Made by a program: the position numbers and the translations under genes. Source: Lepidostoma basale (Eukaryota > Arthropoda > Insecta > Trichoptera > Lepidostomatidae). From it: a DNA stretch of 64,000 nucleotides. The stretch covers positions 124,001 through 188,000 of the forward strand of contig JAHDVF020000578.1 in NCBI GenBank assembly GCA_022606425.2, read 5' to 3'. Shown here piece after piece: positions 1-10,784 of this stretch. Position 1 is the first letter of the stretch. Each line of letters starts with the position of its first letter. The notes under the pieces were generated by a model. That model made no database searches. It was not told the DNA's origin and worked only from the letters and a program-made list of their open reading frames with translations.

Positions 1-234
1 GAGGAAGACCGAGGAAAACATGGGATGACCAAATAATCAAATTCTAAAGGTTGGTCATGTTAGAAGTCGTGTATGACCCATTGTATGAATGTGGAGGAAG
101 TTAGAGAGGTGTGTCAAGATAGAGTGGTGTGTCAGGATAGAGTGGTGTGTCAGGATTCTATCCTGCGGTGTGGCAGTCCATTCTCTCTGCCTACCCATAC
201 AGAGAAACGGCGTGATGGTTTGTTGTTGTTGAAT
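1..234 (+). mobile_element. LINE-A1 3' fragment, cut by window start
   Basis: This is the last part of a LINE-A open frame: the GRPRKTW-like stretch at the start, then MNVEEVREVCQD, then the terminus TGATGGTTTG(TTG)n. The segment coding for CQDRVV is repeated three times in tandem (about 111-155), so it has gained a small internal duplication, and the frame is broken. The TTTG/TTG tail places it in subfamily A1. It continues left of the window. Confidence 0.85.
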
Positions 235-689
235 TTTCAAGCGGTGTTAAAATAATTTCACATTAGTAAACTTTTTAGTTTTTATTTCAAACTGTTTTTA
301 TTATACATACTTTTTTCATGTTGATAGAGGCAGTAGATTCAATGAACAGTACTCCTTTCAACGGTCATTAATTTGGAGAGAGCCAGTTGAACGTAGCATC
401 TATAATGTTACAGTGTGGCCCCACCATTGCAGAGGTAGTCGCTTACAACAATGTACATTATCCAATTGAACTAACCAATTGCGATCATTCTCAAAGTGTA
501 AAGATTACAAAACAGATCAGATTACATAGCATGGAGAGACAATTGGACATAGTTTTGTAGAAAGCTGACGGCTACTTTTCACAGCTGACTGACGACTAAG
601 GACCTAAAAAATATTTACTCACTAAAAGCAGTAATCATAAATGGAAAAAAATATATAAAATAACACAACAATAATAAAATAAGTTAAAG
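235..689. other. AT-rich stretch, nothing recognised
   Basis: No open frame, tRNA-like box, inverted repeat or match to the other repeats of this window was seen. Confidence 0.4.
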
Positions 690-1108
690 AACAGATAAAT
701 AAAGCTGCAGTTATCTCCGGATGTCTGAGGGAAACTGTATGGGACAATAAGCATATGCTAATGGAAAGAAAAGTTGGGATCTATCAAACATGCATCAGGC
801 CTATAATGACATGCGGAATCGAAGTAAGAGCAGACACTCTCAGAACCAAACATCTCATTAGAACAGCAGAAATGAAAACATTGTGACCTAACGTGGGTAG
901 AAACCTTAGAGATAAAACCCAACGAAGCGATTCTGGAAGGACCACATTGTCCATAGACCCAGCGAGGATTCCCGAGATTGTGATGCACGAGACCTCATAG
1001 GACGGTCGACAACCAAGATGACCAAAAAAGAGACGGAGAGAAAGCTGGACGTCTTCATCACAAGACCAAATTTGATATTCTGCCTAAGCAGATAGCTTGA
1101 TGTTTTAG
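690..1108 (+). mobile_element. LINE-C (RTE-like) 3' fragment
   Basis: Frameshifted reading of the C-terminal region of a second LINE: AVISGCLRET at the start, then CIRPIMTCGIEVRADT, then FWKDHIVHRPSED-like residues, ending near the conserved DQIxxSxQ part. The same block recurs at 3.35-3.66 and 35.2-35.76 kb (+) and at 14.0-14.76 kb (-). Several stops and shifts make it a dead copy. The family resembles RTE-type elements whose C-terminus carries a xxGHxxRM-like block, but the clade was not tested. Confidence 0.75.
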
Positions 1109-1557
1109 CTCTGCTTCTATGGACATGTCTTTTCAACTATGGCAATGCATTTGATGTATAATAACATTACAAGGAAAGATTATATCTTAATTATACTTTC
1201 TGTAAATATGAAGGATGAATCTGATATTATAATATCAATGAATATTTATGATAACTCTTAGAAGGCTAATAAATACTTGTTGTGTGATGAATAGTGTATC
1301 AAGCAAGAGAGAAATAGAAAGTGTACACCCAGTGGACAGGCCGCATCTTTGTTTATACATGTGCATTGGAGTATGTAATTAATATTTCAAAATTAATTGC
1401 AGTTAGTAGCAATTCTCGCTAGTATTTTGAAAAATATTGCCGTAGTAAAGGGTTAATAGAATTACTTTGTATTGAAGCAGGTTTCCCAACCGGGTAAGCC
1501 GAAGGGTTAACAACATAATTATCATATTTACCCAATAACAATGAAATAAGAAAGAAA
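1109..1557. other. AT-rich stretch between LINE fragments
   Basis: Nothing with coding character or a recognised repeat was seen. Confidence 0.35.
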
Positions 1558-1900
1558 TGTAAGGCAGTTGACTGCATCATGGATAAAATTAAAAAAGGAT
1601 CTCTGAGATGGTTTGGACATATGGAACGAATGGATGAGAGTAGAATGGTTAAAAAGTTGTACACAAGCAGCGTGAGTGGAAAAAGAAGCCGAGGACGATC
1701 GAGGAAAACATGGCATAACAAATTACTTAGAGGCGGCCACATTCAAAGTCGGAATAATCAACGTGCGTGCATGGTACGATGTATGAATGTAGAGGAAGCC
1801 CGATAGGTATGACAGGACAGAGCATTGTGGCGATCCATACTCTCTGCCTACCCCTCGGGTGAAATGGCGTGATGGTTAGTTAGTTTAGTTAGTTAGTTAC
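1558..1900 (+). mobile_element. LINE-A3 3' fragment with (TTAG)n tail
   Basis: An open frame of about 75 codons runs MDKIKKGSLRWFGHMERMDE ... RGRSRKTWHNKL, followed after a stop by RACMVRCMNVEEAR and the end TGATGG(TTAG)n. The residues SVSGKRSRGR and the KKLYTSS block mark subfamily A3, shared with copies at 33.8, 46.4 and 51.2 kb. 5'-truncated, as expected for target-primed reverse transcription. Confidence 0.88.
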
Positions 1901-2711
1901 CCAATAAATAAAATGAAGCTGTAAAAAATAAACACATTTATTATTATAAATACTGAAAGTATTTTAAATTCCAAATGCATTATTTTTTGAAAAACTGCTT
2001 TCTTTGGAACTATCAACATATATAAAAATTAATGTTTGTCTGTTTGTTTGTTTGTCTTCACAGATTTCCCTGAAAATATCACAGTTTGTTCTTATTAGTC
2101 CCAGGAAGTCTTTGAGAGTAGTTTGAATGAAATCCAATATGTGAAACTGTTGCTATTACGTTTTAAAATTAGTATGAAAAACATTAAACTTGTCAAGTTG
2201 CATTGAGCTTAGTCCATAGATATATCACTCTGATATTTTATGTAAATGAATTATTAGAAATTAGAATGAAAAATAAAAACTAAAATTGCTGTCACTATAG
2301 CAAAAAGCCAACAACTTTCACAAATAAATAACTTATTAAAAAAATAACTTTCCATGTAGTGAATAAAAAAAAAACAGAGTAATTAAGTTTAGAAATTAAA
2401 ATTAATTAATCCACTAAAAGTGTATGTTTAACTGATGCAATGTTTGCAGCAGTCATGAAAGAGTCACAATTCTTTTTTTGTACCTGACACTGTTATATAA
2501 CACTACACATATTTGCTGGTAAACAGCACATGTTATACAAACATTGGCTAAAATTCTCATCATTTCACCATTTAGCGACCCCCAACTTCTTTGTTTGCAA
2601 TTCCATAGGTCACATTATGAAGTATGGAACTATCAAGGAAGTTATATGAAGTATACAGATAATATTATTATAAAAAAAAATTTACATACACACACAATTA
2701 AACAAAGTACT
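1901..2711. other. AT-rich intergenic stretch
   Basis: Poly-A/T runs and short simple repeats (TTTG)n near 2035-2055. No gene or recognised element was seen. Confidence 0.35.
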
Positions 2712-3232
2712 TAAAGTACGTTCACAATGGAGTTCTGGTCCCAACCCTTATGTATGGAAACGAAGCATGGAACTGGCAGAAGAAAGATAAGAGCAGAATA
2801 AATGCGGTAGAGATGAGGCCCCTAAGACGTATGTGTGGTAGAATGATGTACGACAGAATCTCAAATGCAGATATTAGAAAGGAATGTAGAGCGAAAGAAG
2901 GTATTATGAATAAAACTATGAAAGGATCGCTGCCTTGGTTCGGACATATGGAGCGCATGGGTTAAGAAAGAATGGTTAAAAAAAGTATACATTAACAATG
3001 TAAATGGAGTACGGAGTCGAGGTAGATCGAGGAAAACATGCCATGACCAAATTAATCAAATGTTAAAGGTTGGTCATGTTAGAAGTTGGAAGAATCGACG
3101 TGCGTGTATGACTCGCTGTATGAATGCGGAGGAATCTAGAGAGGTATGTCAGGATAGAGTAGTGTGGCGGTCCATTCTCTCTGCCTACTCCTGCGGAGAA
3201 AAACGGTATGATGGTTTGTTGTTGCTGTTGTA
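2712..3232 (+). mobile_element. LINE-A1 3' fragment
   Basis: Begins at the conserved HNGVLVPTLMYG position and runs through EAWNWQKKDKSRINAVEM, RMCGRMMYDRISNADIRK, WFGHMERM, a frameshift near 2965, then RSWKNRRACMTRCMNAEE to TGATGGTTTG(TTG)n. One frameshift and the QxC to P change in SLPWFGHM show decay. It is one of the clearest A1 copies and useful as a family reference. Confidence 0.9.
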
Positions 3233-3282
3233 CTTATATAAGATATTACTTAGCCTTATGAAATGTGTTAGAAAATAACAGT

Positions 3283-3343
3283 GTGGCAGTCCATTCTTCT
3301 TGCCTACCCCTTCGGGAAGACGGAGTGATGGTTAGTTAGTAAG
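3283..3343 (+). mobile_element. LINE-A2 terminal scrap
   Basis: Only the last 60 bp of LINE-A2 remain, from GTGTGGCAGTCCATTC to TGATGG(TTAG)n. This minimal 3' end equals the part shared with SINE-2, so it could derive from either. Confidence 0.7.
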
Positions 3344-3346
3344 TTG

Positions 3347-3660
3347 ACTTAGCTCTTAGAATGCTAGAGCAGAAATTAAAACATTGCGACCTATCGTGGG
3401 TAAAACTCTTAGAGATTTGTAGAAGCTGCAATATTGATGACATAGTAAGATGGAGTAGGAAGAGAAAACGATTCTGGAGGGACCACATCGAGGGGATGGA
3501 CCCAGCGAGGATTCCCAAGATCATGTAATGGATGAGACTCCAGAGGGCCGTCAACCACCAAAGCGATGAAGAGAAAGCTGGACGTCTTCATCACAGGATC
3601 AAAATTGATATCCTGTCTGAACAGATCACAAGATCAACAGAAAGAAGAAGAATGCTAACA
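3347..3660 (+). mobile_element. LINE-C 3' fragment with AAG-rich end
   Basis: Decayed C-terminal coding region of LINE-C (TLRPIVGKTLRD-like, CNIDDIVRWSR, FWRDHIEGMDPARIPKIM-like), ending in RSTERRRMLTT with GAAAGAAGAAGAA. It abuts the LINE-A2 scrap on its left. Frameshifts in the middle. Confidence 0.75.
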
Positions 3661-3934
3661 ACTAAAGATTGGAATGATTTTTAATTTTATTCCAATCTCA
3701 TATCATAAGATTGAATTTTATTCACTGTATAACTTGATAAGCCTCTTCAATTTGATTCGCTTTTCAAATCGAATGAAATCAACATTGTATTGCTTGGTTG
3801 ACCAAGAAGTTAAATTTTGTATAAAAACTTCAAAGCGAGAAAATATATAATTATTGATAAAAATAAACAATCATTCTTCATTCATTCCTTCCATGGATCC
3901 AAAACATCTTAATAATTTCATTTACACAAATTTA
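3661..3934. other. AT-rich stretch
   Basis: No recognised feature. Confidence 0.3.
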
Positions 3935-3939
3935 GACCT

Positions 3940-4052
3940 CCAATTAAATGAAATTAATATGGATGAAAATATTTGTTTTTTTAGAAGTTTTATTATATTT
4001 TATATGAATGACATGTTTTGCCTTGCTGAGGCACTATCAAATGTCTATTAAC
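3940..4052 (+). repeat. Penelope-like/foldback repeat (CATGTTTYG family)
   Basis: Contains the dispersed block TAGAAGTTTTATTATATTTTAT, then GACATGTTTTGCCTTG and CACTATCAAATGT. The same block recurs at 12.6, 13.9, 29.8, 48.7 and 60.0 kb. Read on the minus strand it has a GCCT..AGGC stem followed by an AAAACATGTC box, which looks like a decayed hammerhead. Confidence 0.6.
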
Positions 4053-4055
4053 CCT

Positions 4056-4735
4056 CCCTTCCCTATGATGGGTATCTTCTACACGTTGCTTCTAAAAACC
4101 ATCAATATCTCTATAAATATAATAAATACAAGGTTAAGATTTTAGGTATTCCTCCATAATATATTATATTTACGCATTCATTTAAAAAATAATATTAATA
4201 ATAATCAGAATTTATCGGGTACATCGGAGGTATTTTGTGAAAATCGAAAACAAATTCGCGTATAAACAGCGCGACACTATATTCGCATCTCACTCTTGCA
4301 TATGTTCTAGCTTAATGTTCTCACTCTCGCCGTCCCGCCGCGCCGGCACTGCCGGCAGTCGCTTTCGGGCTTGCAACCAGAGTGGACCTATGCCCGTTCC
4401 GTGAGCGTTGCCAGATGTTTTTTTAAAAAATGTTTTAGCAATTAAATCTCAATTATTATAATTTTTGACTTCAATTATAATTATATAAGGGGATTAGCTA
4501 TGAATGTTCCTATTTTTCCGATTTAAAATCGCAAATTTTTTAACACGTACTGACTACCCTACACCGGAACGCACGTTTTTATTTTAGCACCGTAAGGGAA
4601 AGGTAAATATGTCATTATAAAAACTTTTTTTTAAACAAAACTTTTAAAAATGAGAATTGTCATGTTGTTGTTCAACCTTCGTTATGAGAGAAACAAGAAG
4701 AAGATGTCATTACCTATAGCTAAATTGCTACATAA
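4056..4735. other. Non-repeat stretch with GC-rich patch
   Basis: Around 4320-4410 the sequence becomes GC-rich (CCGCCGCGCCGGCAC, GCCGGCAGTCGC) inside AT-rich DNA and ends with GCGTTGCCAGATG. There is no open frame. It could be a promoter or 5' exon of a host gene, or the GC-rich head of an unrecognised element. Confidence 0.35.
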
Positions 4736-5164
4736 ATCACAATGGAAGTGAAGCATGGAACTGGCAAAAGAAGGATGAAAGTATAATAAATGCAGTAGAA
4801 ATGAGATCTCTAAGACGAATGTGTGGTAAATCTGTATATGATAGAGTGCCAAATGCAAGTATAAGAAGTGAATGCGGTGGGAATGAGAGTGTTGTGAACA
4901 AAATAATGAGAGGGTCGTTAAGATAATTTGGACACATGGGAAGAATGAGTGAAGACAGAATAGTGAAGAAGGTATATGTAAACGACGTTAACGGAACTAG
5001 AAATAGAGGAACACCGAGATAAACGTGGTACAATCAAATCAATCAAATATTAAATGTCGGTCACGTGAGGAGTCAGAGAAATTGACGTGCGTGCATGACA
5101 AGATGTATCCTTTCTGCCCACCCCTCCGGAGAGACGGCGTGATGGTTAGTTAGTTAGTTAGTTT
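4736..5164 (+). mobile_element. LINE-A2 3' fragment with (TTAG)n tail
   Basis: Coding remnant starting in GSEAWNWQKKDES and passing MRSLRRMCGKSVYDRVPNAS, IRSECGGNESVVNKIMRGSL, VKKVYVNDVNGTRNRG. The MNVEE..CQD segment (about 60 bp) is deleted before ILSAHPSGETA and TGATGG(TTAG)n. It has several stops (for example R-W to stop-F near 4925). Confidence 0.87.
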
Positions 5165-5458
5165 AAATCACAAAGTCATAGTGCCATTGTTTTATTTGTC
5201 TCTTTCAAACGTGAAGATTAATTTGTACTTTGAAACAGTGTTTTCATTTTTTTTGTTTGTTTTAGGAATTTCCTTGAAACAAGTTTAAAATAAACATATC
5301 CACAATACAACCTTTGTATCATATAAAGTCATAAGAGACAAAGGTTGTATTTATAATAATTTTTATTTGTCGAATTGGTAATTGATCACCTGTTAACAGA
5401 ATGCTATAGACAAACACCTGTTTGGAAATTATCCATGCTTGAATCCATTATTATTTAA

Positions 5459-5806
5459 TTTAAAACCTAAGACGAGAATGTGTGGTAAAATGATGTACGA
5501 CAAAATGTCAAATGCTGATATAAGAAAGGATCGCTGCGTTGGTTCGGACATATGGAACGCATGGATGGAGAAAGAATGGTTAAGAAAGTATACATTAAAG
5601 ATGTAAATGGAGTATGAAGTCGAGGTAGATCGAGGAATAAATGGCATGACCAAATTAATCAAATATTAAAGGTTGGTCATGTTAGAAATCAGAAGAATCG
5701 ACGTGCGTGTATGACTAGAGAAGTGTGTCAGGATAGAGTAGTGTGGTGGTCCATTCTCTCTGCCTACCCCTGCGGAGAAACAGCGTGATGGTTTGTTGTT
5801 GTTGTA
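5459..5806 (+). mobile_element. LINE-A1 3' fragment with internal deletion
   Basis: RRECVVK-like start, then a jump from NADIRK to the SLRWFGHMERMDGERMVKK block, so about 45 bp coding for ECRAEEGIMNKIM are missing. Ends TGATGGTTTG(TTG)n after about 60 bp more of the tail region, which is also shortened (MTREVCQDRVVW). The tail assigns it to A1. Confidence 0.87.
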
Positions 5807-6220
5807 ATCTGACCTACCCCAGAATTGATGAATCACTTTGTGTGGCAGAATGAGACGTAAACAATATTGTACCAATAATATTGGTTCACTGCCCATTATA
5901 TTAATATTGTGTGAGGGATATTGGAATTTATACCATTCCCATATGCCGATCAAGTTTTTACATACATACAAAACAACAAAAGAAACCATCTAAAATATAA
6001 GACATAAAATTCTTTTTTTTTAACCACAGAAAGACATTAAAAAATAACTAAAATACAGGTAAAACCAAAGAAAATAATTATAAATGTTAACCTACTTTCT
6101 AAAATGTGTGAGCAGTAGGCATGAAATGAAGATATGTAGTTATTAAATTTATTTACACATTTCAAATGGACACTTTTGGTGTATGCAATTTATAATATAC
6201 ATGACGTAGAGAACACGTAC
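5807..6220. other. AT-rich stretch
   Basis: Nothing recognised. Confidence 0.3.
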
Positions 6221-6487
6221 ATATCGCACCGTGAGTGTAAAACCGAAACAAGTGCAAATATACAGTTTGGAGATATGGGAGTTTAAAGACTTCATATTGC
6301 TCGGAAAAACTGTTTTTTTTTTAATAAACCAATGATTTTCAGTGTAAAGTAATATACCTAGAAACCGAAAATCATTGGTTTATTTAAAAAAAAAACAGTG
6401 TTTCCAAGCAATATGAAGTCTTTAAACTCCCATATCTCCAAACTGTATATTTGCACTTGTTTTGGTTTTACACTCACGGTGCGATAT
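6221..6487. repeat. Long inverted repeat (120-bp arms, 26-bp spacer)
   Basis: The left arm 6221-6340 and right arm 6367-6487 are reverse complements with only a few mismatches, starting ATATCGCACCGTGAGTG and closing around AAACCAATGATTTTC. The spacer is AT-rich. It could be a foldback-type non-autonomous transposon or a recent palindromic duplication. No target duplication was obvious. As RNA it would form a hairpin of about 120 bp. Confidence 0.9.
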
Positions 6488-6515
6488 ATCTCAGAATACA
6501 TTTAATATAGCGGCC

Positions 6516-7092
6516 AGCTACTGCAAAGGCTCAGTTTCCAAAATTTGTGATAAGGTAATGTTTTGGCTCAACTAATTTATCTATTGCCCAGGAGTGCACC
6601 GAGCGAAGTGCAGATTTAAAAAAATTTAAACTCGATTATAACAAAGGTAAATAAGAATGATATGTGTTAAATGTGTTAAGTGCCATTTTCTTGGTGTAAT
6701 CACCTCAAAGGCGCATAAAGATGTGTTTTAAATCTAAAAAAGATGGGTTTTCAGCTTAGATCTGAAAATCTATCAGATCATTTATGTTCATAAGGTATGA
6801 AGGGAGATTGTTACAAGCTGATGGGCCGGCTACTGCAAAATTTGTAAAAGGGTTTCGGCTCAACTAATCCATCTATTCCAGAGGATTTCACCGAGCGAAG
6901 TATGAATTTCTTTGAATTGAAGCTGTCTGTTATACAGAGTTTTGATGTGTAACTTGGTCCCATTCCATGTAGCAGTTTAAAGACTGTCCAGCAGAGTTTA
7001 TACTGGAATCTTTCTGGACTTTTAAGCCAAAGAAATTCTTTGTGATGTTGTGTATATCTTGATATCATTATATGCAGCACTTAACCGACTGT
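6516..7092 (-). mobile_element. CR1/L2-like LINE C-terminal fragment
   Basis: On the minus strand an 80-residue frame (from about 7080) reads SPERFQYKLCWTVFKLLHGM, then GPSYTSKLC, the thumb/C-terminal pattern RIxYKLxxLVFKxLHGxAPSYL found in CR1/L2/Jockey-type ORF2 proteins. It continues to FYKFCSSRPISL. Downstream in its own direction, the segment 6516-6640 repeats the portion 6821-6920 (GGCTACTGCAAA, CCGAGCGAAGT), so part of the 3' end is duplicated. Confidence 0.7.
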
Positions 7093-7608
7093 CCAGCATA
7101 GCTCATACTAGATTCTTTAGAGACATAAAAGCTAATGACCAAAGCTGACTGAAAAGCAGAGGATCGTGTCTTTGTCAATTGTTTAATTCTGATGCATTAT
7201 TTAATAAAATTATTCAAACATGCAATTATTATTCCTATCAATTACAATATAAGTTCAAATCACCGTGACAATGTTCTTACTTTGATAAGAGAAAAATATA
7301 GAAAGAAAATCATCTTTATGCGAGTACTTCTCTCGTGTTGCCATATTGGCATACGCTTCCTGCTACAATGTTTTCTTGAGCGTAACTTTTCATTTCCTTA
7401 ATTCAAAATCCTAATGACTTTGAATTAATAAGTAATAAATTATTCAAGCATTAGATTGCATGAACCATTTGGAGAAGAGTAGTCTTGAATACTAATAATG
7501 TTGTTTTAAAAGTTTCCTGAAGATATTCAGTATAGGAAACAATTATTTGTTTATACAAACAATAACAACAATTTTTATTGTAACAGAATATAATTTATTT
7601 AGTATTTA
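7093..7608. other. AT-rich stretch
   Basis: No supported feature. A 69-codon frame at 7192-7401 has no recognisable domain and is likely chance. Confidence 0.3.
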
Positions 7609-7762
7609 GGCCTCCTTTCCCTCGTCTTCCATGACTCTCTCTCTTCTTTACTCTGCGCCATTGACTTCCTGGCACTAATTTGATGTCATCAGACCATCTC
7701 ACTTGTGGTCTGTCAGGATTTCTGTGGCCAGTTCTTGGTCGTCACTCCAACATTACAACATA
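7609..7762 (-). mobile_element. RTE-like LINE-B relative, 3' end
   Basis: The minus strand reads RPRTGHRNPDRPQVRWSDDI, then KLVPGSQWRRV, then WKTRERR. This is the RPxxRWxDDI...W block typical of the C-terminus of RTE-like LINEs in insects. Only about 150 bp are left. Confidence 0.7.
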
Positions 7763-7924
7763 GAAAATTAATATTTCATATTCTATCTAGGAAATGCAAT
7801 TATGTAATCCAAATGTTATAAGAAATTTTATGAATCAAAATGCGGTTTGTTTAAACTTATATTTAATATTCAATTCATTTGATTGTGCCACATTCTCTAT
7901 GATTTTTATTTATTGTACTGATTA

Positions 7925-8165
7925 CATCGTTAACATACACTTTCTTTATTGTTCATTCTTTCCATGTGTCCAAACCATCTTAATGACCCTTACATTATTT
8001 AGTTAATAACACTTTCATTCACACTGCTTTCACTTCTTATATTTGCGTTGTACACATATATAGATTTACCATACATTTGTCTAATAGATCTCATTCCTAC
8101 TGCATTTATTCTAATTTCATCCTTCTTTTGCCAGTTCCAAGCTTCACTTCCATACATTAAGTCAT
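7925..8165 (-). mobile_element. LINE-A2 internal fragment
   Basis: Minus-strand coding remnant from YGSEAWNWQKKDE through MRSIRQMYGKSIYV to ...NNVRVI.KMVWTHGKNEQ. It lacks the tail, so the 3' end was lost by a later deletion, not by integration. Confidence 0.8.
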
Positions 8166-8546
8166 AATATGCACTACTGACAATTAAACATTTATAATCA
8201 CAATCAGTGGCGGTACTCCCTTAGAAGTCCAGAAGCCCGGCTTGCATAAGAAATTTTGAACCAAAACCCCCAAATCTAAGTAATCATGCCCCCGCATAAA
8301 CCAACAACCCACTAAATCACCTTCCAACAATGTTCCCATCAGACGTAAGAAGAATAGCCACAACAGAAACACACAGAAACAGAAATAATTACTTCAAAAT
8401 GATCCAATTGCATTATTTGGTTTTAATCACAAATTCATTTATATAGTGTTGCATTCTTCATATATTAAGAAAGTATTTATATTGCATTTAATTAGAATAA
8501 TTAATACAACACTTATCTATGGTAATTATTTTAATTGTGTATGCGA
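8166..8546. other. Stretch with possible DNA-transposon end
   Basis: Starting near 8203, CAGTGGCGGTACTCC resembles CAGTGGCG-type termini of DNA transposons, followed by about 180 bp with an open minus-strand frame of no known domain. No matching opposite end was found. Confidence 0.3.
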
Positions 8547-8682
8547 TGAGGTTCGCAACCCATCACACCGCTTCTCCCGCGGGGGGAAAAGAGAAGGATG
8601 GAGTGCCGCGTCAGTAAAAGTGTGACAGTCCATTCTTTCTGCCTACCCTTTCGGAGAGACGGCGTGATGGTTAGTTAGTTGT
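8547..8682 (+). mobile_element. SINE-2 copy (LINE-A2-tailed)
   Basis: Head GATGAGGTTCGCAACCC, then CACCGCTTCTCCCGCGGG, AAGAGAAGGATGGAGTGCCG, followed by the LINE-A2 terminus (GTGACAGTCCATTCTTTC ... GACGGCGTGATGGTTAG). GGTTCGCAACC differs from the Pol III B-box consensus at one position, so a tRNA-like origin is possible. The head recurs at 12.4, 52.3 and 63.1 kb. Confidence 0.8.
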
Positions 8683-9016
8683 ATTATGAAAATGGTAGTT
8701 TAGATTTTAACACAAGAGCTTACTGGAAAAGTGAAATATATTCCTACTTTGTATTGAGCAGGTCATCTGATCCTGAAGGGGAGTCTGATAAGCTGATGAT
8801 AAAAAAATATATCCAAGATATTTAGTAAAAGATATTTCAAATAACTCCAGATGTTCAAGGCATACAGGCATGTCATGAGTCATATATCTGGTTAATATTT
8901 TACAAATGGCTTGCAGGTGTGGGGTGTGAGACAAAGTTTTTTTTTCATATACCCACATGTGTTTACTGAGAAAAAGTTTACTATTTGGGACACATTCGCC
9001 GCAATGAAAAATAAGG
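8683..9016. other. AT-rich stretch
   Basis: An 83-codon minus-strand frame (8707-8958) shows no domain. Nothing else was seen. Confidence 0.3.
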
Positions 9017-9180
9017 TTGATTGAGGATAGTCGCCGTGTGGTAAGACTGCAGATGTCCTGACTGAGAAATATCAGAGAGTGAGGGAGCTGTCCCGGCTAG
9101 CACAGGAAAGAGAAACCTATGCCAGGGTGATAGCCGACGTTAGGGGGACCTGACATGGCACTTTAAGAAGAAGATATATT
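9017..9180 (+). mobile_element. RTE-like LINE-D 3' end
   Basis: Plus-strand residues ending in RELSRLAQERETYARVIADV then RGT, a stop, and TTTAAGAAGAAGAT. The pattern A.DR..W...IADVRGT with an AAG tail is a common LINE 3' end in insect genomes. Frameshifted and short. Confidence 0.65.
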
Positions 9181-9389
9181 TTTATCAAAACTGTTTCTGT
9201 GACTACTGAATTCTAAATTTGAATTAATATTTGTGGATGTTTTAAATATTTTTAGACCCTTCAAAATTAGTTATGAGTTTGATTCACCTTGCCAATAGGT
9301 ATACCGCAGGTAGATGTATTAGTCTTCATGGATAAAACATTAGGATAATGGGGTCTCCTTTCAGGAAGGGGATTAATACAAATGCATAT

Positions 9390-9655
9390 AGACGACCTTC
9401 GTGGCCGAGTGGTAAGTGCATTGACTGCCACCCCGAAGGTTCCGGGTTCGATTCCCGGTAAGGGTAGTTGTGATTGTCACACTGTCTATGGTCTGGTGTA
9501 GAATTCACGTGACAATAAAATGGAGATAGATTAGGTACCTATCACATGTCAAGAGAATCACAATGATTGCTATAATAACCTTTACATCGATTTGGCTCAT
9601 GCTGTCATGATGTAAAGAGCGATTCAACAAAATAATAATAATACATATTTCAGAG
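9390..9655 (+). mobile_element. tRNA-derived SINE-1, best copy
   Basis: Head CCTTCGTGGCCGAGTGGTAA with an A box (TGGCCGAGTGG), and a B box GGTTCGATTCC about 45 bp on, as in tRNA genes. These are followed by a tRNA-unrelated body (GTGATTGTCACACTGTC, GTGTAGAATTCACGTGAC, ACCTATCACATGTCA) and an (AATAAT)n tail. The tRNA-like head is not cloverleaf-perfect, so it is a SINE, not a tRNA gene. About ten relatives lie in this window. Confidence 0.93.
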
Positions 9656-10587
9656 AAAAAATCTTTTAAGACTTTATGGTCCTCTGGTACATTTTTATAC
9701 ATATATTTCTGTATCTAAGAGCAATAAAGTCTTAAGTGAACTTTGGTTGAAACGAATCATGATGTTTTTGAGTGCACCCAGGGCATTTACCTGAATTAAT
9801 AGTTACTTCTAACTATACTATATACTTGATGCTGAATATACTATAATATATATTGGATACTGTGCAGATGACAACACGTACATACATACACAAGTCATTT
9901 CGGACAAATATTCACTTAAGACTTTATGGCACTCCGGTACAGATTTTACCTTAAATAACTAGAATAATTATTCGCTTATTTATGTTGTTCTGTCATCCTA
10001 AATATCATTTAGAATACACTTTTTATTTTATTTGATTTCATAAAATATATTAACACAAGCATATTTAATTAATTAGTTACTATAAATAGATTTTAATAAT
10101 GTCTATAAATGTTTATGAAACAAGAGAAAAAAAAGAACACTTTGAATTGTGAAATAAATAAATACATATTTGCGTAATGAATAGGTAAAGCAAATAATTT
10201 GAAGGGTAAAGTTTGAGTGCGATTAAATGGTTGGTGTTTATTACTTATCAAAAATATAGCAGCGGAAATATGCTCGAGTAAACCTTGAACTTAAAGATTA
10301 TACTTTCGGCTGTGGCAATTCAATGATTGTGTTCAAATTAAAGATTTGCGACCTTGAGTAATGTTTGTTTACTGGGCACACGCGTTGGGTTGGTGCATTC
10401 CGCCCGACAAAACAGAAGAACCGAATTGTATTTCTTTAGCCGGCATTGTCAGGTGTTTCGTCCACAAGACCGCATTCTTTGCATTCACCACACAGACACA
10501 CGAGCTCTTCGTTCACTATACAGTTGTAACCATAAGTAAAAACTTTCCAATGAATAAATTAATTTATAAAAATTACACTCGACTTAC
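9656..10587. other. Stretch including putative first intron of the gene at 10.6 kb
   Basis: Low-complexity AT-rich sequence with a repeated phrase ACTTTATGG.NCTC.GGTACA near 9670 and 9910. The part next to 10,587 would be the start of the minus-strand gene's intron. No second exon was identified. Confidence 0.35.
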
Positions 10588-10784
10588 CTGTGTTCATTTT
10601 TGAATGTGAATGTTTTTATTCCTGCGTTTTCATCTGGATTTTGCTGGGTTACTCCTTTCGTGCCATCGAGTCGGGGAGTCATGGAATCTGAGTTTAAAGC
10701 GGAGGCAGTTTTTCCTATTTGTCTTCGTAATTCGATCCATGATTTCTGGACAGTCGTCGAAACAAATAATTTATTAGCGAACAT
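10588..10784 (-). CDS. Host gene first coding exon (partial), mitochondrial-type N-terminus
   Basis: Minus-strand exon coding 65 residues plus 2 bases, beginning MFANKLFVSTTVQKSWIELR and ending ...IKTFTFKNEH. The start ATG has a good insect context (GTAAAAATG). The exon ends ACACAG followed by GTAAGT, a consensus 5' splice donor; without splicing the frame stops one codon later. The N-terminus is basic and hydroxylated, with no acid residues until WIELRR, which suits a mitochondrial targeting peptide. The middle is polar (RQIGKTASALNSDSM, TPRLDGTKGVTQQNPDENAG). I do not recognise the protein. Base composition is less AT-biased than its surroundings, and no repeat matches it, so it is the best host-gene candidate here. 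The following exon was not found to the left. Confidence 0.7.

Noticed and set aside
1419..1742. 107-codon minus-strand open frame
   Set aside because: It is the antisense of LINE-A3 coding sequence. The same antisense frame (SICPNHL..DPFIILFI) appears opposite most LINE-A copies.
9395..9465. tRNA gene in the plus strand
   Set aside because: A and B boxes are present, but the acceptor and anticodon stems do not pair, the head runs into a conserved non-tRNA body with (AAT)n, and many copies exist. It is a SINE.
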